This document shows, piece after piece, positions 8,830 to 18,591 of a DNA stretch of 64,000 nt (position 1 is the stretch's first letter; each line of letters starts with the position of its first letter). This stretch comes from Vibrio diabolicus (GTDB taxonomy: Bacteria > Pseudomonadota > Gammaproteobacteria > Enterobacterales > Vibrionaceae), in assembly GCA_001048675.1 (NCBI GenBank), contig CCKK01000003.1, positions 496,001-560,000 on the forward strand. Reading direction: 5' to 3'. Position numbers and translations under genes: made by a program. Below the pieces are notes generated by a model. It was not told where the DNA came from, did not search any database, and worked only from the letters and a program-made list of their open reading frames with translations.

Positions 8830-9204
8830 CTAATCCGCCATCGAATTCAGTTTTTCTCTAGCTTGTGCTTCGTGTTCTTTAGTGATGGCATTGCCGACAG
8901 AGTTAGCGGCTAAGGTAAGCGCTGCCATGTCATCGGTAAAGCCGACGCCTGCGAGTACGTCAGGCACCATATCGGTTGGTAATACAAAGTAAGCCAACGC
9001 GCCACCTAAAATCGCCTTATGGCGAACGGCGGTGTTGGAATCTGTCATCGCGAGCCATGATTTGATGCCCATTACGGCAATTTCTTCACCCGCTTTCTTA
9101 ACCGACCCTTTCATTTTGCGCCAGAAGGTTTTCTCATCTGGCGCTTGCATCGTTTGATCTTTAGCGTCTTTCGGCGCCGATTTTACAGACATTGTTGTGG
9201 TCAT
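8830..9204 (-). CDS. DUF1232 (YkvA-type) small membrane protein
   Basis: The product has 124 residues; the ATG at 9204 is preceded by GGAGG. The conserved DUF1232 core is clear at about residues 63-97 (KAILGGALAYFVLPTDMVPD, then AGVGFTDDMAAL): one hydrophobic segment with the PxDxxPD turn typical of the family. The N-terminal 40 residues are polar and charged. The family's function is not established. The gene stands alone, convergent with the symporter. Confidence 0.85.
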   Translation of the reverse strand: MTTTMSVKSAPKDAKDQTMQAPDEKTFWRKMKGSVKKAGEEIAVMGIKSWLAMTDSNTAVRHKAILGGALAYFVLPTDMVPDVLAGVGFTDDMAALTLAANSVGNAITKEHEAQAREKLNSMAD

Positions 9205-9310
9205 CGTTGCCTCCGAAATTTATGACTGTGGCCAACATATTAATAAATCGAACCTGAACGCAAGATTAATAACAAGAAAGGATAGTAAAGTGAAACAAAA
9301 ACACAGATAG

Positions 9311-9338
9311 AAAAATCCCCAAACCGAAGTCTGGGGAT
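9311..9338 (-). terminator. Terminator of the yjiH-yjiG-peptidase operon
   Basis: On the minus strand, ATCCCCAGA...TTTGGGGAT is followed by TTTTTC, about 30 bases past the stop of the M20 peptidase gene. Confidence 0.85.
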
Positions 9339-9369
9339 CGTGATGCTGGGAACTAAGTTGTCGAGTGCG

Positions 9370-10494
9370 CTACTGAGCTATCTTCTCCAGTACACGCATC
9401 AGCATTTTGATACGTGGTTCGATAGACTCAAGCAACAAGTACTCTTGGTCACTGTGGAAACCTGCACCGATAGGTCCTAGACCATCCAAAGTTGGAATGC
9501 CAAGAATTGCCGTATTGTTTGCATCAGAGCCGCCACCCACTTCTTTCCAGTTGATGTCGATAGCCAGTTCACTTGCGGCTTCTTCAACTAATGCCATCAA
9601 GCTTTCAGTTTGCGCGCTTGGCACCATAGAAGGTTTGTAAGCTTCACGAACCAACTCGATGCTAACGCCATCAACAAATGGTGTCTCCAGCATGCCGTTT
9701 AGCTTGCTATCAACATCGTCGTACTCATCGTTATTCCAGAAACGCACATCCACGATCGCTTCAGCGTGCTCAGGGACGATGTTTGCGCCGTTACCGCCAG
9801 ACACAATACCCACGTTTAATGTGGTACCAGATTCGAAGTTCGTCATGGCATTGATTGCGAGAATCCAGTTCGCCATCTCGGTAATTGCACTGCGGCCATT
9901 TTCTGGCTCGTTGCCAGCGTGGGCTGCAATGCCATTAAACGTGATTTTGTAACGCGCCATGCCTTTGCGCGCTTTGACTAAACCTCCGTCTGCGCGTGCT
10001 GCTTCTGCCACCAATACGTTTTTCGCGTTTTTTGCAACAGATTGAATCCAGTCGACCGAATCTAACGATCCGGTTTCTTCGTCTGGGTTCATGCAGATAC
10101 AAATCGACAGTTTATCCAACACCGCTTGGTCGAGGTTACGCATCGCGTACACAATATTCAGCAAGCCAGATTTCATGTCCGACACACCCGGACCGTACGC
10201 TTTGTCAGCATCTTGAGACATAGGACGTAATCCAGCGGTACCGACAGGGAACACTGTGTCCATGTGACCAATCATCATCACGTCAACTTGCTCAGTCTCA
10301 GGCTTGTTTCGAACTTCAAGACCGATACCCGCTCTGCCACAGTCGATGCGTTTTACGCTCCAACCTGACATCGCTTGGTACTTCTCTTCAAATTGAGAAG
10401 CGATGAACTCAATGCCATCAGTGGTGTACGTGCCACAATCGACATTGATGAGAGGACGAAGTTCTTCGAGATATTCATTGAGAGAAAACTGCAT
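9370..10494 (-). CDS. M20-family metallopeptidase (ArgE/DapE/CPG2-like)
   Basis: A cytoplasmic zinc amidohydrolase/exopeptidase of 374 residues. The metal-binding motifs are complete: GHMDTVFP (His77, Asp79), GVSDMKSG (Asp106) and NPDEETGS (Glu139/Glu140), with a dimerisation insert in the middle (GIAAHAGNEPENGRSAITEM, about 200-220). This layout fits carboxypeptidase G2-like and dipeptidase-like M20 enzymes; exact substrate unknown. It is the last gene of an operon with yjiH- and yjiG-like membrane genes (gap 9 bases). In E. coli, yjiH-yjiG sit next to iadA, an isoaspartyl dipeptidase. Here a different peptidase fills that place, which supports a role in handling unusual peptides. Confidence 0.88.
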   Translation of the reverse strand: MQFSLNEYLEELRPLINVDCGTYTTDGIEFIASQFEEKYQAMSGWSVKRIDCGRAGIGLEVRNKPETEQVDVMMIGHMDTVFPVGTAGLRPMSQDADKAYGPGVSDMKSGLLNIVYAMRNLDQAVLDKLSICICMNPDEETGSLDSVDWIQSVAKNAKNVLVAEAARADGGLVKARKGMARYKITFNGIAAHAGNEPENGRSAITEMANWILAINAMTNFESGTTLNVGIVSGGNGANIVPEHAEAIVDVRFWNNDEYDDVDSKLNGMLETPFVDGVSIELVREAYKPSMVPSAQTESLMALVEEAASELAIDINWKEVGGGSDANNTAILGIPTLDGLGPIGAGFHSDQEYLLLESIEPRIKMLMRVLEKIAQ

Positions 10495-10503
10495 GATTGC
10501 CCC

Positions 10504-10971
10504 CTAAACAAACAAGTTCATGACTAGCATTGCGCCAAATGCGTTCAATACGGAAATCGCAATCATGATTGGGATGTAACGACCTTCAGTACCGATAGGT
10601 CCCATAATTCGACCCATGTACTGAACCTGTGAGCCCATTAGGTAAATTGCAGGTGCAAGAATCGCGATGTGCGTACCGTTCAAGATGCCTTGGTCAAACA
10701 ATGTGATAACCACGCCAACTGCCCCGCCCATCGACATCCAAGCACCAATCAGCACCGCAGCCGCTTCACCTGGCAAACCAAAAACTGCCATTACTGGAGA
10801 AAATACCGAGCCCATCAAATCCAACGCGCCAGTAATCTGCAACGCTTTAATGATGACAAACGCCATAAGAACGTTAGGCACGGTTGATGTTGTCGCAATA
10901 ACCCAGCCTTTTTTAGCGCCTTCAACGAAAATATCTGTCACCATCGGCTTACTTACTTTTACGTCACTCAT
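10504..10971 (-). CDS. yjiG: YjiG-family membrane protein (nucleoside-recognition/SpmB-like)
   Basis: A 155-residue inner-membrane protein with about four hydrophobic segments and the Gly-rich motif typical of Gate/nucleoside-recognition proteins (PGEAAAVLIGAWMSMGGAVG, about 69-88). Its ATG overlaps the stop of the yjiH-like gene as TAATG, so the two are translationally coupled and probably form a two-part membrane complex, as SpmA and SpmB do. The transported molecule is unknown; the downstream peptidase suggests a peptide or amino acid derivative. Confidence 0.85.
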   Translation of the reverse strand: MSDVKVSKPMVTDIFVEGAKKGWVIATTSTVPNVLMAFVIIKALQITGALDLMGSVFSPVMAVFGLPGEAAAVLIGAWMSMGGAVGVVITLFDQGILNGTHIAILAPAIYLMGSQVQYMGRIMGPIGTEGRYIPIMIAISVLNAFGAMLVMNLFV

Positions 10972-11708
10972 TACGCCGTCTCCTCTTTTAAGCTCTCAGA
11001 TTTGTTTTGATCTTGCTTGTCTTCTTTACCTTCTGTGATGTTTAGGTAGATACGGAATAAGTTCGCGCCCACAATTTTAAACAAGAACATCACCACAACC
11101 GCCAAACCAATAGAAGACGTTACGGCAAGCGAGCCATCCGCCATCGTCAGCGTAAACAGCACCGCCCCTGAGGAGAAAAAGTTAACAATGGTGGCACCAG
11201 CGGTGAACTGGAACATAGTGAACACATCGGTTTCGCGTTTGGTAAGATGGCCTTCATCTTTAAGCTGACGAGTCATCGCCGCACCTGCATCGGTACTTTG
11301 CAGCGAAGCGATAAGAGCCAAACCAGAGTTACCTGGGATGCCCATTAGAGGACGTAGAAGAGGAGTAAGAAGCTTACGAGCTGCTTCAAGCGCACCATAG
11401 TGCTCAAGTACATTGATCATACCCAGTGCGAACATAACGGTAGGAATCAAAGTAAGTGCAAAAATGAAACCGTCACGTGCACCGCTACCACCAGTACCAC
11501 GAAGCGACGTTGTTGCAACTTGCACACCGTCAGCCGTTTCGGTGACACCATAAGCCACCTTGCCGAAAGAGCCATTCAACGTGGTGAAATCAAATACGCC
11601 ATACCATTCGTTCGATTGCATGAGACCAGAAAAGAAGACGACCGCAAACGCCAGTGCAACGTAGCACCCCAGCGTAACCTTGCGCTCGGTTTGAACAGGA
11701 TTTTTCAT
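10971..11708 (-). CDS. yjiH: YjiH-family membrane protein (nucleoside-recognition/SpmA-like)
   Basis: The product has about 245 residues from the ATG at 11708 (MKNPVQTERKVTLGCYVALA), with AGG ten bases upstream; an in-frame extension to 11738 adds ten residues without a better ribosome site. It has several membrane segments and the Gate-type motif IPGNSGLALIASLQSTDAGA (about 157-176). It is the first gene of the yjiH-yjiG-M20 operon. A CRP-like site lies about 120 bases upstream, so catabolite control is possible. The partner gene overlaps its stop by one base. Confidence 0.85.
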   Translation of the reverse strand: MKNPVQTERKVTLGCYVALAFAVVFFSGLMQSNEWYGVFDFTTLNGSFGKVAYGVTETADGVQVATTSLRGTGGSGARDGFIFALTLIPTVMFALGMINVLEHYGALEAARKLLTPLLRPLMGIPGNSGLALIASLQSTDAGAAMTRQLKDEGHLTKRETDVFTMFQFTAGATIVNFFSSGAVLFTLTMADGSLAVTSSIGLAVVVMFLFKIVGANLFRIYLNITEGKEDKQDQNKSESLKEETA

Positions 11709-11738
11709 AACATTACCTACACATGTGGGACAGGACAC

Positions 11739-12096
11739 ATATGTTCACTCGAATAATGTGCTAGAGAGATGATCAAAATCAATCCGCCTGCCGAACATTC
11801 TAGCGACTCAGTTATGAAGTTTTGTTTTATGATTTTAATCACATTTGAAAGATAATAAAAATTTGTGCTAACAATTAGGTATATTAATCTATATCGATAC
11901 CTCAGGACTTCTTCATCAACCCGACCAATGATTCTGACGAACATTGCTTTCTACAACATTCATGACGTACTTCATACTTTGGCATTGAGGCGATATCGAT
12001 TAACTCGAAAGTAACATTCCATAATGAAATTTAGGTTAGGATTGTCCGGTCATATGCAAACGGCATAAACCAGAATCAACAGGACTAGGCAGCCCA
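11739..12096. other. Divergent intergenic region, yjiH operon / small membrane protein
   Basis: About 360 bases hold the promoters of both divergent units. A CRP-like site is annotated at 11828. No RNA gene was seen. Confidence 0.4.
11828..11843. promoter_or_regulatory. Predicted CRP site upstream of the yjiH operon
   Basis: TATGA-TTTTAA-TCACA matches TGTGA-N6-TCACA at nine of ten positions, about 120 bases upstream of yjiH. Motif match only. Confidence 0.45.
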
Positions 12097-12444
12097 TTGT
12101 TACGCTCACAACCTAAAATAGCCAAGTGGACACTCGCCCTCGTGTTTTGGGTGGTGATGGTATGTTTAAGCCAAAACTCCGGCTTCTCGAAAAGCTGCCC
12201 TAAGGCTCACCAAATACAGAGTCAGCAAGATGAAAGCGTGAATTTATCACCATCTTGCGACCTTTCAGAGAAGCTGGTTCAAGCGTACCAACACCAGTTG
12301 GACCATATTCTTATTCCATTTTTTCTGTTTGCTTTGATTGTGGCGCTGCCGATGGCATCCACAGCAATTCATTATCTGGAATACACAGAACCGATACCGG
12401 AAAAGTATCGGGTTCACCTAAAACTTTGCGTGTTTAGAGAATAA
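12097..12444 (+). CDS. Small two-helix membrane protein of unknown function
   Basis: The frame gives 115 residues from a TTG preceded by AGG about eight bases upstream. It has two hydrophobic segments (about residues 11-27 and 70-92). Between them is a polar loop with two cysteines (KSCPKAHQ and SPSCDLSEK); further cysteines are at the end of helix 1 and near the C-terminus. I do not recognise the family. It sits 96 bases upstream of a DsbA/ScsC-like gene on the same strand. The cysteines in a likely periplasmic loop make it a candidate partner in the same redox or metal-resistance unit; ScsA in the scs locus is also a small membrane protein. That link is inference. Confidence 0.55.
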   Translation: MLRSQPKIAKWTLALVFWVVMVCLSQNSGFSKSCPKAHQIQSQQDESVNLSPSCDLSEKLVQAYQHQLDHILIPFFLFALIVALPMASTAIHYLEYTEPIPEKYRVHLKLCVFRE

Positions 12445-12540
12445 ACCCAGCAAGGCGAGAAACCCGCTCGCCTGACTTTTGTACGTATTTTATTCACTTC
12501 ACATAACAAACAACGAAATCTAAAAGTTTTAGGAAATATT

Positions 12541-13257
12541 ATGACATTCACTCGTACACTTTTGGCGTTAACGATGGCTATCGTACCTGCCGTATCTTTC
12601 GCATCAGAAAAGACCGCAGAACAAAAGCTAGAGGAAGTTACTCAGATACTAAAAGAGAATCCTCAAATTCTTGATTCATTGCACCAAAACCTTCAAGAGT
12701 ACATTGCGTATCAACAGTCATTTGGAGACACCTTGAAGGAGGTTCGTCACTATCTAAGTGATGGCAAACATTCCTCTTTTGGAGCTGAAAACCCTGAGTT
12801 AACCATTATTAACGTAACGGACTACAGTTGCCCTTTTTGTAAACGTTTAGAAGGAGAACTGGTCAAAGTTGGCAAAGAATATCCGCAGATAAAAGTGCTT
12901 AACCTCAATGTCTCTTTTAAAGAACAATACGAGAAAAACGGCTACAACTCGGCAAGTTACGCATTAAATGTTTGGCAAAACCAGCGAGATAAGTACGAAC
13001 AAGTGCATGAGTTACTGGTGAAAAAACCGGGCGCACATGATGCACGTTCGTTAAAACAAATCGCGAACAAAACGGGGACAGAAGCGCAGCTTGTCGACGA
13101 CAAAGAGACCAAAGCGCTGCTTGATAAAAACTATCAGTATTTCACGCAACTTGGTTTACGCGGCACGCCCGCGTTGATCATTAATGATCAAGTCATTCCT
13201 GGCTATGTGCCGTTTGACGAGCTAGAAAAAGTCATCGACCAAGAACTGGCGAACTAA
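12541..13257 (+). CDS. DsbA-family thiol:disulfide oxidoreductase, ScsC-like
   Basis: A periplasmic protein of 238 residues with a cleavable signal peptide (MTFTRTLLALTMAIVPAVSFA). An N-terminal helical part (QILKENPQILDSLHQNLQEY) resembles the oligomerisation stalk of ScsC/BdbD-type proteins. The thioredoxin-fold active site is CPFC (DYSCPFCKRL, about residues 94-103), and the cis-proline loop is RGTPALIIN (about 207-215). AGGAAATATT precedes the ATG. It probably oxidises or isomerises disulfides in exported proteins, or acts in copper tolerance as ScsC does; the sequence alone does not decide. No ScsB-like reductant gene is adjacent. Confidence 0.85.
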   Translation: MTFTRTLLALTMAIVPAVSFASEKTAEQKLEEVTQILKENPQILDSLHQNLQEYIAYQQSFGDTLKEVRHYLSDGKHSSFGAENPELTIINVTDYSCPFCKRLEGELVKVGKEYPQIKVLNLNVSFKEQYEKNGYNSASYALNVWQNQRDKYEQVHELLVKKPGAHDARSLKQIANKTGTEAQLVDDKETKALLDKNYQYFTQLGLRGTPALIINDQVIPGYVPFDELEKVIDQELAN

Positions 13258-13263
13258 GACAAC

Positions 13264-13299
13264 AAAGCCCTTCCCTGAGAACCCAAGGAAGGGCTTTTT
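13264..13299 (+). terminator. Terminator between the DsbA-like gene and malS
   Basis: AAAGCCCTTCC...GGAAGGGCTTTTT is followed by T residues on the plus strand; the stem can also act for the convergent malS gene on the minus strand. Confidence 0.85.
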
Positions 13300-13324
13300 A
13301 TTTATCGACATAAAGAACGTTTGG

Positions 13325-15386
13325 TTACTTATCGCGCCCAACAAACGCTACGACGACTTTGTCATTGCCAAGCGAACGAGAGAACACATACGCGCCTTCC
13401 TGTTCAATCACTCGATGCTGACCTGCGCCAATCGCAGGGTGTGCTTGACGGAACTGACCAAGGGTTTGCCAGTGTTTCAGCAAAGCTTGTTTATCATCAG
13501 ATAGCTTCCAAACCATGTCTGAACGTGTGCCTTGGTGGAAATCATCCGCGTAAGGGCCAATGTTACGACCTACTTCATCACCATAATAAACCTGAACCGC
13601 TCCTGGGCTAAGGAGCAATGCGTTCGCGGCGTTACGTTGCATACCGTAATCTTTAAAACGTGAGAAAAACAACTCCGTATCGTGAGAAGACATATAACTG
13701 ACTGGGTTGAAGTCTTTCTCGTTCGCGATAGTGTCCGCATAGCTTTGGTAAGTGTCTGCCATTTGGCTAAAGCACGCCGCGCCTTTGTCTAGCTTCTTCT
13801 GCATATCGAAGTTGATCAACGCGTCAAAACCATCATCGAAATAAGGGCTGCGATACGCGGTGTGTCCCCAGACTTCGCCCATCATCCAGAACGGCTGACC
13901 TGATTTGCCATTTTCTTTACGCCACTGCTCTAAGCTGTTCGATGCTTCTTCTTTTAGACGCTTCCAAACTTCACCTTCGACGTGTTTCACCGTATCGACG
14001 CGATAACCATCAATGCCGAAGCGTTTCACCCAGTCAGTTTGCCACTCAATCAAGTAATCCGCCACAGTGTAGTTGTTACGAGCTTCTACGCGAGTGCCAG
14101 GGTTATTCAATAGCCATTGCGCTGGCTTCACGGTTTTGTCTGATTCGGTGATAAAGTCAGGCAAACCCGCCAATGACATAGTGATATCACTGCTACCCGG
14201 AGCTGGGTAACCTGGCAAGCCGGTTCTTACCCAATCGCCGCCCCACCATTTAGCCCAGTTCGGACTCTGATAATCAATATTCTGGTGATAGCTATGCCAA
14301 TTTTCACCCGCTTTTGGTTGCCAGTCGCCCCATTTCTTGGGCAGATCGGCATTAGGCTTTAACACATCGATACCATCGAACTGTAGATCCGCCAATGTTG
14401 AGTAACCAGAATGGTTGATAACCGCATCCATCAAGACTTTGAGGCCACGTTTGTGCGCCTCTTCCACCAGCGTTTTCAAATCTTCTTCGTTACCGAAGTT
14501 CTCATCAATCTTGGTGAAATCGCGCGTCCAGTAGCCGTGGTATGCATAAAACGGAAATGAACCACTATCGCCACCACCGACAAAGCCGTGCACTTGCTCA
14601 ACGATTGGCGACAACCAAATCGCGTCTGTACCTAGGCTCTTAATGTAATCCAGTTTCTCAATCACGCCTTTAAGGTCACCGCCGTGGAAAGTACCTATCT
14701 CTTCTTTGCCGTTCTTTTTTGCGACCATAACTGTTGTCGTTACTTGCGTCTGCGTTGTTGAAACGGTCAACCATCACGAAGTAAATGTTCGCGTTTCGGT
14801 AATCAAATAGCACCGCTTCTTTGGTTTTCTGTACAGGCTCTAAAAGCACTAGGCCGCCAGAGTCTTTGCTTGGCGTCAGCGATACTTGCTGATCTTTTAC
14901 TTCGACCATTTGACCAGAATAGGCATCACGCAACTTGGTACCATCTGGGAAGCTATCACCCAACGCAATGGTGACTTCTCCGCCTTGGTAAACCTCACAT
15001 TGCACTTGTGGAATTGGGCGTTTGAACTCACTCTTGGCGGCTTTCTTAGGTTCACGCTTAAAACGCAGTGTTTTGGCTTCTGCATCAAAAGCAAAAGAGT
15101 AATCGCCGGTAAAGCGGATTTTTAACGGTAGTTCCGTTGGTTTTCCGCAGTTCAGCGCAAGAGGTTTATTGAACTTCACTTTCTGACCATCGGGGGCAAT
15201 GCAGTCGCCTTCAACGCCCGTGATTTTAAGCGTGTATCCGTCTTTGGTTAGAGGCACAACCAAAGGCTGTTCTGCACTTAGTGGGAAGTCACGGCTGTTG
15301 GTCGTGGTAGAAATGGTGATGTTAGGCTCGGCGATGGCACTTGCCGACGCAAGCAGTAAAGTAGTGGTAATCAGGTTCAGTTTCAT
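13325..15386 (-). pseudogene. malS: Periplasmic alpha-amylase MalS, frameshifted at an A6 run
   Basis: MalS trims long maltodextrins in the periplasm to sizes the maltose transporter accepts. The first frame (from 15386) has a signal peptide and an N-terminal beta-domain and ends its homology at NDNSYGRKK. The second frame takes over with NGKEEIGTFHGGDLKG and carries the GH13 barrel: DAVINHS, the nucleophile Asp in IDGYRVDTVKHV, the acid Glu in MMGEVWGH, and SSHDTELF. The junction is a run of six A in the coding strand (T6 at 14715-14720). Removing one A gives a single 686-residue protein, close to E. coli MalS (676). As written, the gene encodes an inactive fragment. It is either a sequencing indel or a real mutation. 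Confidence 0.88.
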
Positions 15387-15566
15387 CGTTCAGTCCATTG
15401 GCAGCACATGGTAACCATGCACATTTATTAGTTTTATTCACACTAATTGTGCCTAGATAAGAAACTGAACACATCATTCTAACTGCCTACGCCCCAAAGG
15501 TTGTGACGCTTCACATTTTATTGATATAGGGGCGTAGTTCTATTTAAGCGCAATGGATTGAGGAAC

Positions 15567-16244
15567 TTAAAGTTGCACGCTGCCAAGATTGCTCATTTGA
15601 TTCATTGCCCATCTTGTGCGGCGAGCAGTGTAATTACTTTGTGGATAGACTTTGATTCGATATGGGTTTGGCAACACCACGGCTAAACGCGCTGCTTGCC
15701 ACTTCGAGAGTTCCTTTGCACTGACACCAAAATAATTCTGCGCCGCTGCTTCAGCACCGTAAATACCGGGACCAAATTCAACCACATTTAGATACACTTC
15801 GAGAATGCGCTCTTTGCTCCACATCAGCTCCATTAGCAAGGCAAAGTAAAGCTCGTAAGCCTTGCGAACGTAGGAGCGAGAAGGAAACAAAAACACATTT
15901 TTCGCAGCTTGTTGGGTAATGGTGCTCGCGCCTCTCGACGGACCATTATCATCTGCCTCGGAAATCACGTCGAATAGCGATTCGAAATCGACACCATAAT
16001 GATGAGGGAATTTTTGGTCTTCGGTCGCAATCACCGCTAACTGCATATTTTTTGAAATACGCGACAAGGATACCCACTCGTGTTGGCTGCTATCTGGATA
16101 GTTCTTTGGTGGCACAACAATGCGGCTTAACTTCCATCCCCATATTGGCGGATCGACATATTTCACCACACCAACCAAAACGACTGGGGCGATCAGCAAG
16201 ATCAACACCATTTTAAATAGAAATGACTTAAGCCTTTTCAACAT
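15567..16244 (-). CDS. mtgA: Monofunctional peptidoglycan glycosyltransferase
   Basis: MtgA polymerises lipid II into glycan strands at the inner membrane. The 225-residue product has one N-terminal membrane anchor (about 8-27) and the GT51 motifs: TEDQKFPHHYGVDFES with the catalytic Glu, GASTITQQAAKNVFL, and KERILEVYLNVVEFGPGIYG with the second Glu. There is no transpeptidase domain. It lies between two glucan genes but looks functionally unrelated to them; each neighbour has its own terminator or wide gap. Confidence 0.93.
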   Translation of the reverse strand: MLKRLKSFLFKMVLILLIAPVVLVGVVKYVDPPIWGWKLSRIVVPPKNYPDSSQHEWVSLSRISKNMQLAVIATEDQKFPHHYGVDFESLFDVISEADDNGPSRGASTITQQAAKNVFLFPSRSYVRKAYELYFALLMELMWSKERILEVYLNVVEFGPGIYGAEAAAQNYFGVSAKELSKWQAARLAVVLPNPYRIKVYPQSNYTARRTRWAMNQMSNLGSVQL

Positions 16245-16341
16245 GTGTGGTTCCCCAATGCATTAGCGATTGATGATAAACAAACCAGCGAGCTTGCCTG
16301 ATTCAATCAGGAACAACAAGTTTTTGAGGTAAAAAATAGGT

Positions 16342-16376
16342 CAAAAAAAGCCCGATTTACAATGTAAAACGGGCTT
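16342..16376 (-). terminator. Terminator of glgB
   Basis: On the minus strand AAGCCCG...CGGGCTT, with an inner TTTACATTGTAAA extension, is followed by seven T residues, just past the glgB stop. Confidence 0.9.
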
Positions 16377-16395
16377 AGAATTTGATTAGACTGAA

Positions 16396-18591
16396 TTATT
16401 TATTCAGCTTGTAGAACACGGTTGAAAGTGGTGGTAAACGAAGCTCAAGTGATTGAGGCAGTGATTCACTTTCGACTTTTTCCGTTTTCACACTGGTCAG
16501 CACTTTAAAATCACTGCCGCCGTATTTGCTGTCGTCCGTGTTCAGCAGTAGTTCGTATTGACCTGCATTTGGAACACCTAAACGGAAACGCTCGTGTGGT
16601 ACGGGCGTAAAGTTGGTGATGATGAGAATACGCTCACCCTCTTTACTGATACGCTCGTGCGCTAGGATACTCGCATCCGCTTCGTCTTGTAGACGCCACT
16701 CAAAACCAGCAGGAACACAATCTTGATCGTGCATCGCCGCTTCATTTCGGTACAAGTGGTTCAAATCGCGCATCAGCTTTTGAACGCCTTGATGACGTTC
16801 GTATTCCAACAAGAACCATTGCAACTGATCATCGTGGTTCCACTCCGCCGTTTGGCCGATTTCCGCGCCCATGAAGTTCAGCTTTTTGCCCGGTTGACCA
16901 TACATGTAACCGTAGTATGCACGTAGGTTTGCGGTTTGCTGCCATTCATCACCTGGCATCTTGTTATGGATAGAGCCTTTTCCGTACACCACCTCATCGT
17001 GAGAGAGAGACAAGACGTAGTTTTCGCTGTGCGCATAAACCAGCGGGAATGTGATGGTATTGTGGTGGTATTTGCGGTGAACAGGATCTTCTTTGATGTA
17101 TGAAAGACTGTCGTGCATCCACCCCATATTCCACTTGAAGCCAAAGCCTAAACCACCCATAAAGGTTGGCGCAGACACCCCCGGGAACGCCGTTGACTCT
17201 TCCGCAATCGTCATCGCATTCGGGAAGTGCTTGTACACTTCTTCGTTCATCCATTTTAAGGTTGCGATTGCGTCGTAGTTTTCGTTGCCACCGTCGACGT
17301 TCGGTACCCACTGATCGTGGCTACGTGAATAATCGAGATAGAGCATCGACGCGACTGCGTCCACGCGAATGCCATCAATATGGAATTGTTCAAACCAGTA
17401 CAGCGCATTCGATACAAGGAAGCGACGCACATGTTCACGGCCTAAATCGTAGATGTATGAGTTCCAATCTTGGTGCCAACCGCGACGTGGGTCCGGGTCG
17501 TGGAACAGCGGTGTACCGTCAAAGTTTGCTAAACCGTGGTCATCCGATGGGAAATGCGCAGGAACCCAATCCAACACCACACCGATACCAGCTTGGTGAC
17601 ACGCATCCACGAAGAATTTGAAATCATCAGGTGAGCCAAAACGGCTGGTTGGCGCAAACAAGCCAACGGGTTGATAGCCCCATGAACCGTAGAATGGATG
17701 CTCAGACACAGGCATCAGCTCAACGTGAGTGTAGCCCATATCCACAAGGTATGGCACCAACTGCTCCGCGAGTTCGCGGTAGTTGAGGAAATCGCCTTTC
17801 TCGTTGCGCTTCCATGACCCAGCATGTAGCTCATAAAATGATAACGCTTCATCACGCTTTTGCGTCACTGCGCGATTTTGCCATTTCGCATCTTGCCATT
17901 GGTAACGCTTGTGATCGTAAGTAATGGACGCGAACGATGGGTACTGCTCAGAGTAAAAACCCCAAGGGTCTTGTTTGTGTGGCAGCCCTTCCCCATTTGG
18001 CCCTTTGAGCTCAAATTTGTACTGAACGCCTTCTTCTAAGCCAGGAATGAACAAACCCCAAATGCCATAATCTAAACGTTGCATTGGGTGACGACGACCG
18101 TCCCATTGGTTGAAGCAACCCACAAGGCTAACAGCCGATGCATGCGGTGCGTAGACAAGGAAGCGAACACCGGAGATGTTTTCACCGCCACGTTCTAGCG
18201 TGACAAAGTGTGCGCCCATATAGTGATACATGTCTTTGGGCGTATGCAGATGCTCGTACTCTTGGTAAATATTGTGGTACTGGTACGGGTCATCAATAAT
18301 TTGTTCAACACCATTCCAATCGACCGCCAAACGGTAGTGGGTCAGGTGTAAATCGCGTTGCTCTTTTAAGATGAAACCGCTGTCGCCATCACGCTCAAGC
18401 GCCACGCGAGGTTCGCCATTAACAAGCAGTTCAACCTTGTTTGCGCCCGGCATCCACACTCGCAGCGATCCTTCGCCATCATCAATGAATGGCCCCAACG
18501 CCGAAAATGGGTCTGAGTAAGCCGCCTCAGCAAGCAGTTCGTATGCGCGTTCGTGTTGTTTCTTTATTTTCTTGGTTTTGGTGGTTTTCAA
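16396..18591 (-). CDS. glgB: 1,4-alpha-glucan branching enzyme
   Basis: GlgB cuts alpha-1,4 chains and rejoins them as alpha-1,6 branches to make glycogen. The TTG at 18591 was chosen because GGGAG lies seven bases upstream and gives 731 residues, near the usual 730; a GTG at 18678 would add 29 residues without a ribosome site. An N-terminal CBM48 domain ([20 protein letters not shown]) precedes the GH13 barrel. Active-site motifs are [31 protein letters not shown] (nucleophile Asp), [10 protein letters not shown] (acid Glu) and [12 protein letters not shown]. It lies downstream of malP-malQ on the same strand, but a hairpin terminator separates it from malQ. Confidence 0.93.
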   Translation of the reverse strand: MKTTKTKKIKKQHERAYELLAEAAYSDPFSALGPFIDDGEGSLRVWMPGANKVELLVNGEPRVALERDGDSGFILKEQRDLHLTHYRLAVDWNGVEQIIDDPYQYHNIYQEYEHLHTPKDMYHYMGAHFVTLERGGENISGVRFLVYAPHASAVSLVGCFNQWDGRRHPMQRLDYGIWGLFIPGLEEGVQYKFELKGPNGEGLPHKQDPWGFYSEQYPSFASITYDHKRYQWQDAKWQNRAVTQKRDEALSFYELHAGSWKRNEKGDFLNYRELAEQLVPYLVDMGYTHVELMPVSEHPFYGSWGYQPVGLFAPTSRFGSPDDFKFFVDACHQAGIGVVLDWVPAHFPSDDHGLANFDGTPLFHDPDPRRGWHQDWNSYIYDLGREHVRRFLVSNALYWFEQFHIDGIRVDAVASMLYLDYSRSHDQWVPNVDGGNENYDAIATLKWMNEEVYKHFPNAMTIAEESTAFPGVSAPTFMGGLGFGFKWNMGWMHDSLSYIKEDPVHRKYHHNTITFPLVYAHSENYVLSLSHDEVVYGKGSIHNKMPGDEWQQTANLRAYYGYMYGQPGKKLNFMGAEIGQTAEWNHDDQLQWFLLEYERHQGVQKLMRDLNHLYRNEAAMHDQDCVPAGFEWRLQDEADASILAHERISKEGERILIITNFTPVPHERFRLGVPNAGQYELLLNTDDSKYGGSDFKVLTSVKTEKVESESLPQSLELRLPPLSTVFYKLNK

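Noticed and set aside
14676..14770. A separate start (MTVSTTQTQVTT) for the second malS frame
   Set aside because: This stretch is out-of-frame translation of the upstream half. The first frame carries the real family sequence up to the A-run.
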